In this document: positions 36,080-43,340 of the stretch, one piece after another | Numbering within the stretch: position 1 is the first letter of the stretch | Layout: each line of letters opens with the position of its first letter | Origin: Denitratimonas yunnanensis (SeqCode) | GTDB lineage: Bacteria; Pseudomonadota; Gammaproteobacteria; Xanthomonadales; Xanthomonadaceae | Length of the DNA stretch: 64,000 nucleotides | Assembly: GCA_026410415.1 (NCBI GenBank) | Contig: JAPMLR010000007.1 | Location: 1 to 64,000 of the forward strand | Direction of reading: 5' to 3' | Notes under the pieces: generated by a model | What the model was told of the DNA's origin: nothing | Seen by the model: the letters and a program-made list of their open reading frames with translations, nothing else | Databases searched by the model: none | Position numbers and translations under genes: made by a program

Positions 36080-36850
36080 TCAGACGGTGAACTGTTCATC
36101 CAGTATGCGTTCTTCCATGTTGTGCTCGGGATCGAACAACAATGTCACGGTTTTGTCGCGGGATTCTCGGATGGTCACTTCCGTCACATCGCGCACTTCG
36201 AATGAATCGGCGGTTGCGCTCACCGGACGCTTGTAGGCATCCAGTATCTCGAACTTCACTTCGGTGTCGTTGCGCAGGATTGCGCCACGCCAGCGACGTG
36301 GTCGAAACGGGCTGATCGGCGTCATCGCCAGCACATCGCTGCCCAAAGGCAAGATCGGCCCGTGGGCGGAGAGGTTGTAGGCCGTGCTGCCCGCGGGCGT
36401 GGAGACGAGCACGCCGTCGCAGACCAACTCCTCCAGCCGCGCCGCGCCATTGAGATACACCCGAATCTTGGCGGCCTGCTTGGTCTGGCGCAGCAATGAA
36501 ACCTCGTTGAACGCCACCGCGCCGACGCTGCCGCCGCCGTCGGTCATGGCGATCATCTCCAGTGGCTTGAACGTGGTGGCCTCGGCGACAGTGAGGCGTT
36601 CAAGCAGCCCATCAATGCGGAGCTGGTTCATCAAGAACCCGACCGACCCGGCCTTCATGCCGTAGATCGGCTTGTGCAGGCCCATGTGGCGATGGAGCGT
36701 CTGCAACATGAAGCCATCGCCACCCAGCGGGACGATGATATCGGCCTCCTGCGGCGACACGTTGTCGTAGCGCGATTCCAGTTCGGCCAGCAACGCTTGC
36801 CCTTCTGGTGTGCGACTGGCGAGGAAAGCGATGCGGGGCGTCGTGATCAT
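36080..36850 (-). CDS. nadK: NAD kinase
   Basis: A 256-residue NAD kinase, which makes NADP from NAD and ATP or polyphosphate. Motifs: [13 protein letters not shown] (GGDG, phosphate and Mg binding), [22 protein letters not shown] (NE/D motif) and [21 protein letters not shown] (substrate binding). It is on the short side (E. coli 292), lacking part of the N-terminus as in many alphaproteobacterial and xanthomonad forms. The ATG at 36850 is the first start in frame with homology. Leftward and monocistronic, with repeats after it and a separate terminator upstream belonging to the CTERM operon. Confidence 0.95.
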   Translation of the reverse strand: MITTPRIAFLASRTPEGQALLAELESRYDNVSPQEADIIVPLGGDGFMLQTLHRHMGLHKPIYGMKAGSVGFLMNQLRIDGLLERLTVAEATTFKPLEMIAMTDGGGSVGAVAFNEVSLLRQTKQAAKIRVYLNGAARLEELVCDGVLVSTPAGSTAYNLSAHGPILPLGSDVLAMTPISPFRPRRWRGAILRNDTEVKFEILDAYKRPVSATADSFEVRDVTEVTIRESRDKTVTLLFDPEHNMEERILDEQFTV

Positions 36851-36916
36851 GGGGAATCCGCGCGTTGTCCAAGGGCCGCATATGCGGCTTTCCGCGCCAT
36901 CCTACGGGCTGTGGCG

Positions 36917-36950
36917 GAAAAAAAGAAAGGGTGCCCGAAGGCACCCTTTC
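36917..36950 (-). terminator. strong rho-independent terminator of the cohesin/dockerin-like operon
   Basis: On the minus strand GAAAGGGTGCC, a TTCG tetraloop and GGCACCCTTTC form a perfect 11-bp stem followed by a run of eight T residues. It starts 24 bp after the IPTL-CTERM gene stop and marks the operon end before nadK. Confidence 0.95.
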
Positions 36951-36973
36951 CGGTTACAGCGATGAAGCGTGGA

Positions 36974-38248
36974 TCAGTGGTTGCGACGCAGGCCGAGGAC
37001 CAGCAGGCCGAGCGCGGCGAACATGCCGAACAGCGCCAGCTTCGACCACAGCGAGGAGGCCGGGATGAAGGTCGGGATGGCCGGAAGCTCCAGACCTGCC
37101 GGGCAGAACACGTCGTACGACCACTCGAAGTCACCGGTTGCATCCGTACCCGAGCAGGTGACCGCAGCTGCGTAGTTCTGCTCTTCGGTCGTCAGCGGGC
37201 AGGAGACCGCGAACGTCGCCGGGCCGTCGCCAGGCAGGAGCGATGCAGCGGAAGGCATGATGCCGATCGGAGCCGTCGCGCTGCAGCTGACGGTTGCAGG
37301 GTTCTCGCCCACGCCACCCGTCGGAGTAACGATCAGCGAGCCGTTGCTGGTGTCGTCGACCATGCCGGGGTTGATGTTGATCGTGCCGCCATCAGCAGGG
37401 TTGGATCCCAAGGTCGGCAGGGTCTGCGTACCGGCCGGGCAGGTCACGCTGAACGTGACCGGCGTGGTATCGCCACCCGTACGGGCGCAGCTGACCGCAC
37501 CAGTCACTTCGGAAGCGCCGAGCGTACAGCTGACCGAAATATCTGCCGGATCCGGGCTGGTGTTGGTGAACGGGCCACCCGAGAGCGGGGTGAAGATGAA
37601 CGGAGCACTGGTGCCTGCACCCGAGCAGGTGTAGGACGCCGTGTCCGGACCCTCAAGCGTGGTCAACGTGACAGGGATCGTGGTCGCCGGAGACGTGGTG
37701 CCGTAATTGCCACCGCCCAGAACCACAGGATCCGAACCAGGCGTGATGTTTACGGTGGGTGGGCCCTCCAGGACAATTCCGATGGCCCCATCGACAAACG
37801 AGCCAGCATCAACTGGATCTCCAAGGGTATCGAAATAAGAGCTTGGGTCTGGATTGTGTGCCAGTGGGTAGCTTCCCTCGGCTGCGGCTGCGGCAATGGC
37901 GAAGCTGACGGAATAGGACGTATGCGCTGCAGCCAGGTTGCTGGTATGCGCCCGGGAAATCGTGACAGTCTGTGTTCCAGCGTCAACGGTGCAATTGGAG
38001 ATGCCTGGTCCCGTAGCGCTATCGTCCACGCATGTTGGATCTCCGGACAGAATGGTGTTGTCATAATCGAAAATTACGTCATAACCTGCCACCGGAGTGG
38101 CGCCTGGCTGGAACGAAATGTCGATTTGGACAGTGCTGCCAGGCTGTCCCGTAGCTGAGCCGATGGTGACCGTCTGAGCTTTAGCGCATGCAATGCCCGC
38201 AAGCAGCAACACGGGGACTGCACCAAGTTTTTTCAATTTGCTATCCAT
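36974..38248 (-). CDS. secreted cohesin-like protein with IPTL-CTERM sorting tail
   Basis: A 424-residue exported protein. A signal peptide covers about 1-25 (ending CAKAQ). Residues about 26-155 look like a cohesin-type beta-sandwich: IGSATGQPGSTVQIDISF, then PVAGYDVIFDYDNTIL, and a closing FVDGAIGIV. The middle (about 165-385) is Thr/Ser/Pro-rich with regularly spaced cysteines in repeated sandwich-like units (TASYTCSGAG, ISVSCTLG, FSVTCPAG, ATVSCSATAP, FAVSCPL), possibly disulfide-stabilised. The C-terminus is an IPTL-CTERM signal: IPTFIPASSLWSKLAL, a hydrophobic helix and LGLRRNH, which directs processing and retention at the cell surface in other proteobacteria. It is the last gene of a three-gene leftward operon; the whole operon is poorer in GC than its neighbours. 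Confidence 0.78.
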   Translation of the reverse strand: MDSKLKKLGAVPVLLLAGIACAKAQTVTIGSATGQPGSTVQIDISFQPGATPVAGYDVIFDYDNTILSGDPTCVDDSATGPGISNCTVDAGTQTVTISRAHTSNLAAAHTSYSVSFAIAAAAAEGSYPLAHNPDPSSYFDTLGDPVDAGSFVDGAIGIVLEGPPTVNITPGSDPVVLGGGNYGTTSPATTIPVTLTTLEGPDTASYTCSGAGTSAPFIFTPLSGGPFTNTSPDPADISVSCTLGASEVTGAVSCARTGGDTTPVTFSVTCPAGTQTLPTLGSNPADGGTININPGMVDDTSNGSLIVTPTGGVGENPATVSCSATAPIGIMPSAASLLPGDGPATFAVSCPLTTEEQNYAAAVTCSGTDATGDFEWSYDVFCPAGLELPAIPTFIPASSLWSKLALFGMFAALGLLVLGLRRNH

Positions 38249-38306
38249 AATAGAAACAATCCTCTAGTTATAAGGTAAATCGCCACTCAAGTTTATAGCT
38301 ATCCAA

Positions 38307-38759
38307 TTACTTGTGGATTTCACCCGCCACGGAAGAACTGATGGTGTTTCCATCGACGTCAGCCGCATGGAATTTAATCTTCCCTCCCTTGGGGAGTGCG
38401 CCAGGGCCGAATGTTACATGTCCAACGGAGTGAATTCCTTTGGGCAGGGAGGTCTTGTCCGTAGCGATGGCAATGCCAGCCACCTCAGTGCCGTTGAACT
38501 TGCAGACGCCTTGGAATCCCTTCGGAAGATCGGCGAGGCAGCGCGATGTATCGACTTTGGCCCCTTCGGACACTGGGATGATGAAATCAAACCCCCGAAC
38601 ATTGCCGTCGCTGACGATGTCGACTGCAATTACTTCGCTTTGGCTGCCACGTGCTCCTTTTTTGCTAATCCCATCGCTGGTGAGAACCAGTTCAGCGCTG
38701 GATGCAGAAAATGACAAAGAAAGCATCAAGGTGGCAAAAACACTTGCGTAAATTTTCAT
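38307..38759 (-). CDS. small secreted protein, cohesin-like beta-sandwich
   Basis: A 150-residue exported protein: signal peptide about 1-22 (ending SASSA), then one compact domain. The pattern VIAVDIVSDGNVRGFDFIIP, then SVGHVTFGPGALPKGGKIKF resembles the strand order of cohesin-like domains (the central GFDF/F pattern and a late hydrophobic VTF), and also echoes the N-terminal domain of the next gene. Two cysteines (SRCLADLPKGFQGVC) could form a disulfide. I do not recognise an exact family. It lies 17 bp after the dockerin-like gene and 58 bp before the IPTL-CTERM gene. Its base composition is clearly AT-richer than neighbouring genes, hinting at transfer. Confidence 0.65.
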   Translation of the reverse strand: MKIYASVFATLMLSLSFSASSAELVLTSDGISKKGARGSQSEVIAVDIVSDGNVRGFDFIIPVSEGAKVDTSRCLADLPKGFQGVCKFNGTEVAGIAIATDKTSLPKGIHSVGHVTFGPGALPKGGKIKFHAADVDGNTISSSVAGEIHK

Positions 38760-38776
38760 GTCAATTCTCCGTGTGA

Positions 38777-39622
38777 TTATATTGCAATGCAGTCGCGCTG
38801 AGCGGGGACGGCAAAGCGATTCAGGACGCAGATGGCATCGCCAGCATTGATCAAGCCGTCTTCAGTGCAATCTGGCTGCCCTTGTGCGTATGCTCCATTG
38901 GCAGGAACCTCGTTCAGTACCACAATGGCATCACCTGAATTGACAATATTGTTGCCGTTGGCGTCGCCAGGGCACAGGCGCCCAATTTCGGTTGCTTCCG
39001 AACGAGTGGATTCAAAAGCATCAAATGCCAGCGAGGTCGCGTTGCTAACAGCGTTGATGACACCGAGACGGGCCGAACCGACATTCACAGCACCGGCATT
39101 GCCAGCACTGGTGTAAGTGGACTCGGTAAGGGCACGGTTGCCGCGAACCTTTGCAGTGAAGGCGCCGTTTGCGCGATACAGCACTTCAACGCCGTACCAC
39201 TTGCTCGCAACGATGGGATGCGTGCCGGCAACTGTGGTGTTGTTCACGGTGAAAGCGAGGGCGCCGTTGTCGATGGCGATGCTGAACGCAGGGCTGCCAC
39301 CACCATCGGCCCCGGACGTGGCGGAGAAGATCTGCGTGCCGTCTGCAGCAGAGCCGGTGTAAACGTAGAAGCGGGCACGATAGATGGCTTCGCCACCGCC
39401 ACCGGTGTTGTCGGTGACGTAGCTGGCGCCAGCCGTGGCAGCCTCCAGGCCACAGGTGCCGGAGTAACGAGGAACGGCGGGCTCACCGTTGCGGCCCTTG
39501 GGGTTGCCGGCCTGGGCATTGGTCGTGGCGTCCCATGCGACGGTGGTGCAGGCCAAGGCTCCGCCCATCGGCAGTGCAGTCAGGAGAGCGGCAGCCAGGA
39601 GGGTCCTGGGAGAAATTTTCAT
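38777..39622 (-). CDS. secreted protein with C-terminal dockerin-like calcium-binding repeats
   Basis: A 281-residue exported protein with signal peptide about 1-24 (ending GGALA). A beta-rich domain of about 190 residues follows (VAWDATTNAQAGNPKGRNGE, IYRARFYVYTGSAADGTQIF), similar in outline to concanavalin-like sandwiches. The C-terminus (about 225-280) has two EF-like dockerin repeats: GDANGNNIVNSGDAIVVLNE and PDCTEDGLINAGDAICVLNR, each with the D-x-N/T-x-N/D-G-x-(I/V)-N-x-x-D calcium loop and following helix. Type I dockerins bind cohesins. The ATG at 39622 begins the signal peptide; the open frame is longer but unconserved. First gene of the operon. Confidence 0.78.
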   Translation of the reverse strand: MKISPRTLLAAALLTALPMGGALACTTVAWDATTNAQAGNPKGRNGEPAVPRYSGTCGLEAATAGASYVTDNTGGGGEAIYRARFYVYTGSAADGTQIFSATSGADGGGSPAFSIAIDNGALAFTVNNTTVAGTHPIVASKWYGVEVLYRANGAFTAKVRGNRALTESTYTSAGNAGAVNVGSARLGVINAVSNATSLAFDAFESTRSEATEIGRLCPGDANGNNIVNSGDAIVVLNEVPANGAYAQGQPDCTEDGLINAGDAICVLNRFAVPAQRDCIAI

Positions 39623-40014
39623 GTTCGACACCCTTTGTAAAAGTTGTTCGGACGTAGCCCGAAGGCACTGGAGCCCCGCAAGCGCGGCGAGCTTAACATA
39701 CGCTGGATGCGTTGCAAGCATTTGTTGCACATGGGGAACTTTCGGTCTGAGGCGGTGTGGCTGCATCGGACCTGAGTTGTAGTACGCAGCAGGGCGGGCA
39801 ATTGTGCCGCTGGCAAGGCTGGTGTGGGTTGCTCGAAAGGGTGCCGCAAGGCGTCACTCTTGGTCGCATTGCGGCATCCGGCAATGCGTCGCGCGCATAG
39901 GCGCGACCTGCGGTGGGTGGCGGTTTCCGGTGTAGGTCGGGGTTACATCCCCGACGGCGCAGGTATGGGGCGCCACGAGCGCATGATCGCGTCGGGAAGT
40001 GCGGCTGGGGCGAA
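39623..40014. other. 392-bp intergenic region: operon leader and one palindromic repeat
   Basis: No gene is seen. On the minus strand just before the dockerin-like gene the leader contains two small hairpins (CCGC-GCTT-GCGG and GCC-TTCG-GGC) within 70 bp of the start codon, which could be a structured 5' UTR. A GTCGGGG palindromic repeat lies at 39936-39955. The response-regulator gene ends at 40015. Confidence 0.5.
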
Positions 40015-40653
40015 TCACTCCACCAGTCCGCGACGGGCGGCTTCCAGCGTGGCTTCGGCGCGGGTGCCGACGCTGAGTTTGCGGTAGATCTCCTTGAGGT
40101 GGCCGGCCACGGTGTGGGCGGAGATTTCAAGCAGTTGTGCGACTTCCTGTCGGGTGAGTCCTTTGGCGGTCAGGCGAAGGACTTCGGTTTCGCGCGGGGT
40201 AAGGCCGGTTTCGTCAGGTGCTCGGGGAGTCTGGGGCGCGGGTGTGAAGTGGCGCAGCAGGCGGCGGGCGATCGACGGGGAGAGCGGTGGCTGGCCGGCG
40301 GCGATGCCGCGCAGCATGTCGGCCAGGGTGTCGGGGCTTTGATCCTTGAGAACGTAGCCTTCCGCGCCGGCGCGCAGGGCCGGGAAGAGGTGGGCGTCGT
40401 CATCGAATACGGTGGCCACGATGCACAGGGTATGGCCGCGCAGGCGTTCGATCAGCTGGACGCCGGAGCCGTCGGGCAAGCCGAGATCGATCAAGGCCAG
40501 TGGCGGTGGCGGTTCGATGAATCGTGCGGCATCGGCGAGGCTGGCGCCGCAGTCGATGGTTATGCCGGGGAAGGCCAGTCGCAGGGCCTGGGATAGCCAG
40601 TCGCGGCTGGAGGAAAGGTCATCGACGACAAGAGCGCGGGTGTAGGTGGTCAT
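40015..40653 (-). CDS. NarL/LuxR-type response regulator
   Basis: A 212-residue two-component regulator. Receiver domain about 5-120 with acidic pocket Asp11/Asp12, phospho-acceptor Asp56 (ALIDLGLPDGSG), and the switch region ending AEGYVLKDQSP. LuxR/GerE DNA-binding domain about 148-210: LTPRETEVLRLTAKGLTRQE, then EISAHTVAGHLKEIYRKLSV. The cognate kinase is almost certainly the HisKA_3 protein encoded upstream on the same strand, though 503 bp of repeats and a duplication now separate the two genes. Target genes cannot be inferred. Confidence 0.92.
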   Translation of the reverse strand: MTTYTRALVVDDLSSSRDWLSQALRLAFPGITIDCGASLADAARFIEPPPPLALIDLGLPDGSGVQLIERLRGHTLCIVATVFDDDAHLFPALRAGAEGYVLKDQSPDTLADMLRGIAAGQPPLSPSIARRLLRHFTPAPQTPRAPDETGLTPRETEVLRLTAKGLTRQEVAQLLEISAHTVAGHLKEIYRKLSVGTRAEATLEAARRGLVE

Positions 40654-40674
40654 GAGAGTGGGGTTGCCAGGAGT

Positions 40675-40850
40675 TCTTGCGGAAAGTATCGCGTTGGGAG
40701 TGTGGCCCGATTGGCTGGGATCGGTGTTCGGTGTTGGGCCGATGTCGGGGGTGTAACCCCGGCCTGCGCTTTCTGTTGTGGGGTGAATCCGAACTCGCGT
40801 CGGGGGTGTAACCCCGACCTACTGCGGGGCTCCGTTGTCAGGCATTGCTC
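40675..40850. repeat. 176-bp direct repeat, copy 1
   Basis: Identical at all but two positions to 41013-41188 (offset 338 bp, no gaps). It contains two GTCGGGG palindromes and, at its right end, a copy of the last codons of the sensor-kinase gene. The 503-bp gap 40654-41156 holds no gene, only this copy, a 162-bp spacer with another GTCGGGG-type palindrome at 40986-41005, and most of copy 2. Confidence 0.92.
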
Positions 40851-41012
40851 GTGCTCTCATCTGCTTTGCCGGGTGCCTTCTGGCGGGTAAGGAAGTGGCC
40901 TGGTCGGTTGGGGGTTGGATGGGTATGCGATGGGTCGGGGCTACGCAATGCTTTGAACTTGGGTTGCCGCTTGCAATAGAGGTAGGTTGGGGCTACGTCC
41001 CCGACGTGGGGG

Positions 41013-41188
41013 TCTTGCGGAAAGTATCGCGTTGGGGGTGTGGCCCGATTGGCTGGGATCGGTGTTCGGTGTTGGGCCGATGTCGGGGGTGTAACCCCGA
41101 CCTGCGCTTTCTGTTGTGGGGTGAATCCGAACTCGCGTCGGGGGTGTAACCCCGACCTACTGCGGGGCTCCGTTGTCAGGCATTGCTC
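41013..41188. repeat. 176-bp direct repeat, copy 2 (overlaps the sensor-kinase 3' end)
   Basis: Second copy of the 40675-40850 repeat. Its last 32 bp are coding: they specify the C-terminal residues MPDNGAPQ and stop of the sensor kinase. Because copy 2 contains real gene sequence, it is probably the original and copy 1 the duplicate. Confidence 0.92.
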
Positions 41189-41954
41189 CTTGAGCCCCCT
41201 CCCTCTCTCCCGGCTGTGGAGGAGAGGGCGCAGTAGCGGGTATCGGCATGGAGAGCAGTACCTTGGTGCCGCCTTCGGTGCCTGGGGTCCAGTGGATGTC
41301 GCCCGCCAGTTCGGCGGCACGTACCCGCATGGAGCGCATGCCGGCGCCGGGCCGCGCGGTGTCGGAGGCGCCGCCTTCGCCGTCGTCGGTCAGTTCGATG
41401 CCGAGCTGATCGCCCGAGCAGCGCAGGCGCACGCGCAGGCGTCGGGCTTCGGCATGGCGGATGGTGTTGCTGATGGCTTCGCGCACGATGCGGTACAGGT
41501 GCAGGGCGCGTTCGGTGTCGAGTGGCGGGTCGGGCAGGTCGTCGGGTTCTTCCCACACCAAGCCGATGCCGACGGCGCGAAGTCGCTGGCTGGCTTCGTT
41601 GCGGATATCGGCAAGGATGTCGCCGAGTGTGCCCGGTGTGCCGCGCGATCGGGTGACGACGTCGCGCAGGTCCTGCAGGATGGCGCGGGCCAGATCGGCC
41701 TGGAGCGGGTTCTGTGCGGTGTGGATGAGGCCGAGCAATTTGGCGCCGAGGTCGTCGTGGAGGTCGCTGTAGATGCGTTCGCGCTCGGCGGCGACGGCTT
41801 CGGCGCGAAGGGCGGCATCGCGCTGGAGGTCCTGCGCCTGGGTCTGCTCGCGCAGGAGGCGCAGGCGGGTTCGTGTGCGCAGGGCGATGAACGAGAGTGC
41901 GGCAATGGCGATGCAGGCTGCCGACAGCAGGAGATAAGGCCGGAGATCATCCAT
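41157..41954 (-). CDS. HisKA_3-type sensor histidine kinase
   Basis: A 265-residue membrane kinase. One N-terminal membrane helix (about 7-25, [19 protein letters not shown]), a coiled-coil linker rich in Arg, Glu and Ala, a HisKA_3 dimerisation domain with phospho-acceptor His66 ([16 protein letters not shown]), and an HATPase domain with the N-box [13 protein letters not shown] and glycine-rich [11 protein letters not shown]. It has no visible sensor domain, so it may sense the membrane or partner with another protein. The ATG at 41954 is preferred over a TTG six codons upstream. Its last codons lie in a duplicated segment. Divergent from pyrH. Confidence 0.9.
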   Translation of the reverse strand: MDDLRPYLLLSAACIAIAALSFIALRTRTRLRLLREQTQAQDLQRDAALRAEAVAAERERIYSDLHDDLGAKLLGLIHTAQNPLQADLARAILQDLRDVVTRSRGTPGTLGDILADIRNEASQRLRAVGIGLVWEEPDDLPDPPLDTERALHLYRIVREAISNTIRHAEARRLRVRLRCSGDQLGIELTDDGEGGASDTARPGAGMRSMRVRAAELAGDIHWTPGTEGGTKVLLSMPIPATAPSPPQPGEREGAQGAMPDNGAPQ

Positions 41955-42028
41955 CGTGCGAGTGTGCGGCAAGTTGCGGGGCAGGTGTGGTTGTAGCGTA
42001 ATTCAAGCGCCTGGTGCGGCGACTCCGC

Positions 42029-42034
42029 TACAAT
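42029..42034 (+). promoter_or_regulatory. probable -10 element of pyrH
   Basis: TACAAT 30 bp upstream of the pyrH ATG. No clear -35 hexamer at 17 bp; the assignment rests on the hexamer and its distance. Confidence 0.4.
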
Positions 42035-42063
42035 TCCGACGTTTTGTGTCCCTGGAGCCCCGC

Positions 42064-42795
42064 ATGAACGTTGCCGCCGCGCCGAAGTATCGCCGCATCC
42101 TTCTCAAACTCAGCGGCGAGGCGCTGATGGGGGCCGCCGATTACGGCATCGATCCGGATGTGATCCAGCGTCTTGCCAAGGAGGTCGTGGAGCTCCAGAA
42201 CGATGGCATCGAACTGGGGCTGGTGATTGGCGGTGGCAACATCTTCCGCGGTGCGGGCCTGGCTTCCGCGGGAATGGATCGTGTCACCGGCGACCACATG
42301 GGCATGCTCGCCACCGTCATCAATGCGTTGGCAATGCAGGATGCGCTGGAAAAGCTCGGGGCGAGCGTGCGGGTGATGAGTGCGATCAAGATCAACGCGG
42401 TCTGCGAGGATTACATCCGTCGCCGCGCGATCCGGCATCTGGAAAAGGGGCGGATCGTGCTGTTCGCCGCAGGGACCGGCAATCCGTTCTTCACCACCGA
42501 TTCGGCGGCTGCGCTGCGTGCGGTGGAGATCGGCGCCGATCTGTTGCTCAAGGCCACGAAGGTGGATGGTGTGTACGACGCAGACCCGAAGAAGAAAAAG
42601 GACGCGCGGCGTTTCGAGCAATTGACCTATGACGAAGTGATCGCCCGCGACCTGCAGGTGATGGATACCGCCGCGATCGCGCTGTGCCGCGACTACAACC
42701 TGCCGCTGCGGATCTACGACATCACCCGGCCTGGCGACCTCAAGCGCATCGTGCAGGGCAAGGCCATCGGCACGCTGGTGCACGGGCGCAGCTGA
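42064..42795 (+). CDS. pyrH: uridylate kinase
   Basis: A 243-residue UMP kinase of the amino-acid kinase fold, converting UMP to UDP, allosterically controlled by GTP and UTP. Seen: [14 protein letters not shown] (phosphate binding), [32 protein letters not shown] and [20 protein letters not shown], with the late [10 protein letters not shown] loop. Length is normal. The usual neighbours are tsf upstream and frr downstream; here a sensor kinase diverges upstream and a PhnA gene converges downstream, so the common rpsB-tsf-pyrH-frr order is broken at this locus. The ATG at 42064 has a GGAG upstream. Confidence 0.97.
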   Translation: MNVAAAPKYRRILLKLSGEALMGAADYGIDPDVIQRLAKEVVELQNDGIELGLVIGGGNIFRGAGLASAGMDRVTGDHMGMLATVINALAMQDALEKLGASVRVMSAIKINAVCEDYIRRRAIRHLEKGRIVLFAAGTGNPFFTTDSAAALRAVEIGADLLLKATKVDGVYDADPKKKKDARRFEQLTYDEVIARDLQVMDTAAIALCRDYNLPLRIYDITRPGDLKRIVQGKAIGTLVHGRS

Positions 42796-42828
42796 CGGCC
42801 GTTCGCCGGAGCGGCGGCCTGTGTCGGT

Positions 42829-43167
42829 TCAGGCCTTGCGCACGAACTCCGACTTCAGTTTCATCGGACCGATGCCGTCGATCTTGCAGTCGATGTCGTG
42901 ATCTCCGTCCACGAGGCGGATGTTGCGCACTTTGGTGCCGACTTTCACCACCAGTGACGAACCTTTGACTTTCAGGTCCTTGATGACGGTGACGCTGTCA
43001 CCGTCGATCAACATGTTGCCGTTGGCGTCGCGGATCGTGCGGGGTTCGTCGCTGGCTGCGGTGGCTTGGGCGCTCCATTCGTTGCCGCACTCCGGGCAGG
43101 CGAGCAGGTTGCCGTCCTCGTAGGTGTAGGGAGATCGGCACTGGGGGCAGGGGGGCAGGTCGCTCAT
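42829..43167 (-). CDS. PhnA-domain zinc-ribbon protein
   Basis: A 112-residue protein matching the PhnA/YjdM family. An N-terminal zinc ribbon [20 protein letters not shown] (with the following Cys, CPxC..CPxC) precedes the PhnA domain: [20 protein letters not shown], then [20 protein letters not shown]. Despite the name, this family is not shown to cleave phosphonates; its role is unknown. The ATG at 43167 directly precedes the zinc ribbon; the open frame runs 59 codons further without homology. Convergent with pyrH. Confidence 0.92.
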   Translation of the reverse strand: MSDLPPCPQCRSPYTYEDGNLLACPECGNEWSAQATAASDEPRTIRDANGNMLIDGDSVTVIKDLKVKGSSLVVKVGTKVRNIRLVDGDHDIDCKIDGIGPMKLKSEFVRKA

Positions 43168-43340
43168 GGAAGATCGCTTTGGTGCATTCAGGGGCGGAAT
43201 CGTGACAGCCACGGATGCCCGAGTCCATCCGATGCGGGCAGCCTGGCGGTTGACGATCCACCAATCCTCATCGACGCTCGGCACCAAGACGAAATGCCCT
43301 GCTCGCATCGAATGCGCCGGCGCGACGCGGTGCTTCCGGA

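Noticed and set aside
33615..41188. A CRISPR array, suggested by repeated palindromes
   Set aside because: The repeats are irregularly spaced, occur in both orientations, and lack uniform spacers or cas genes.
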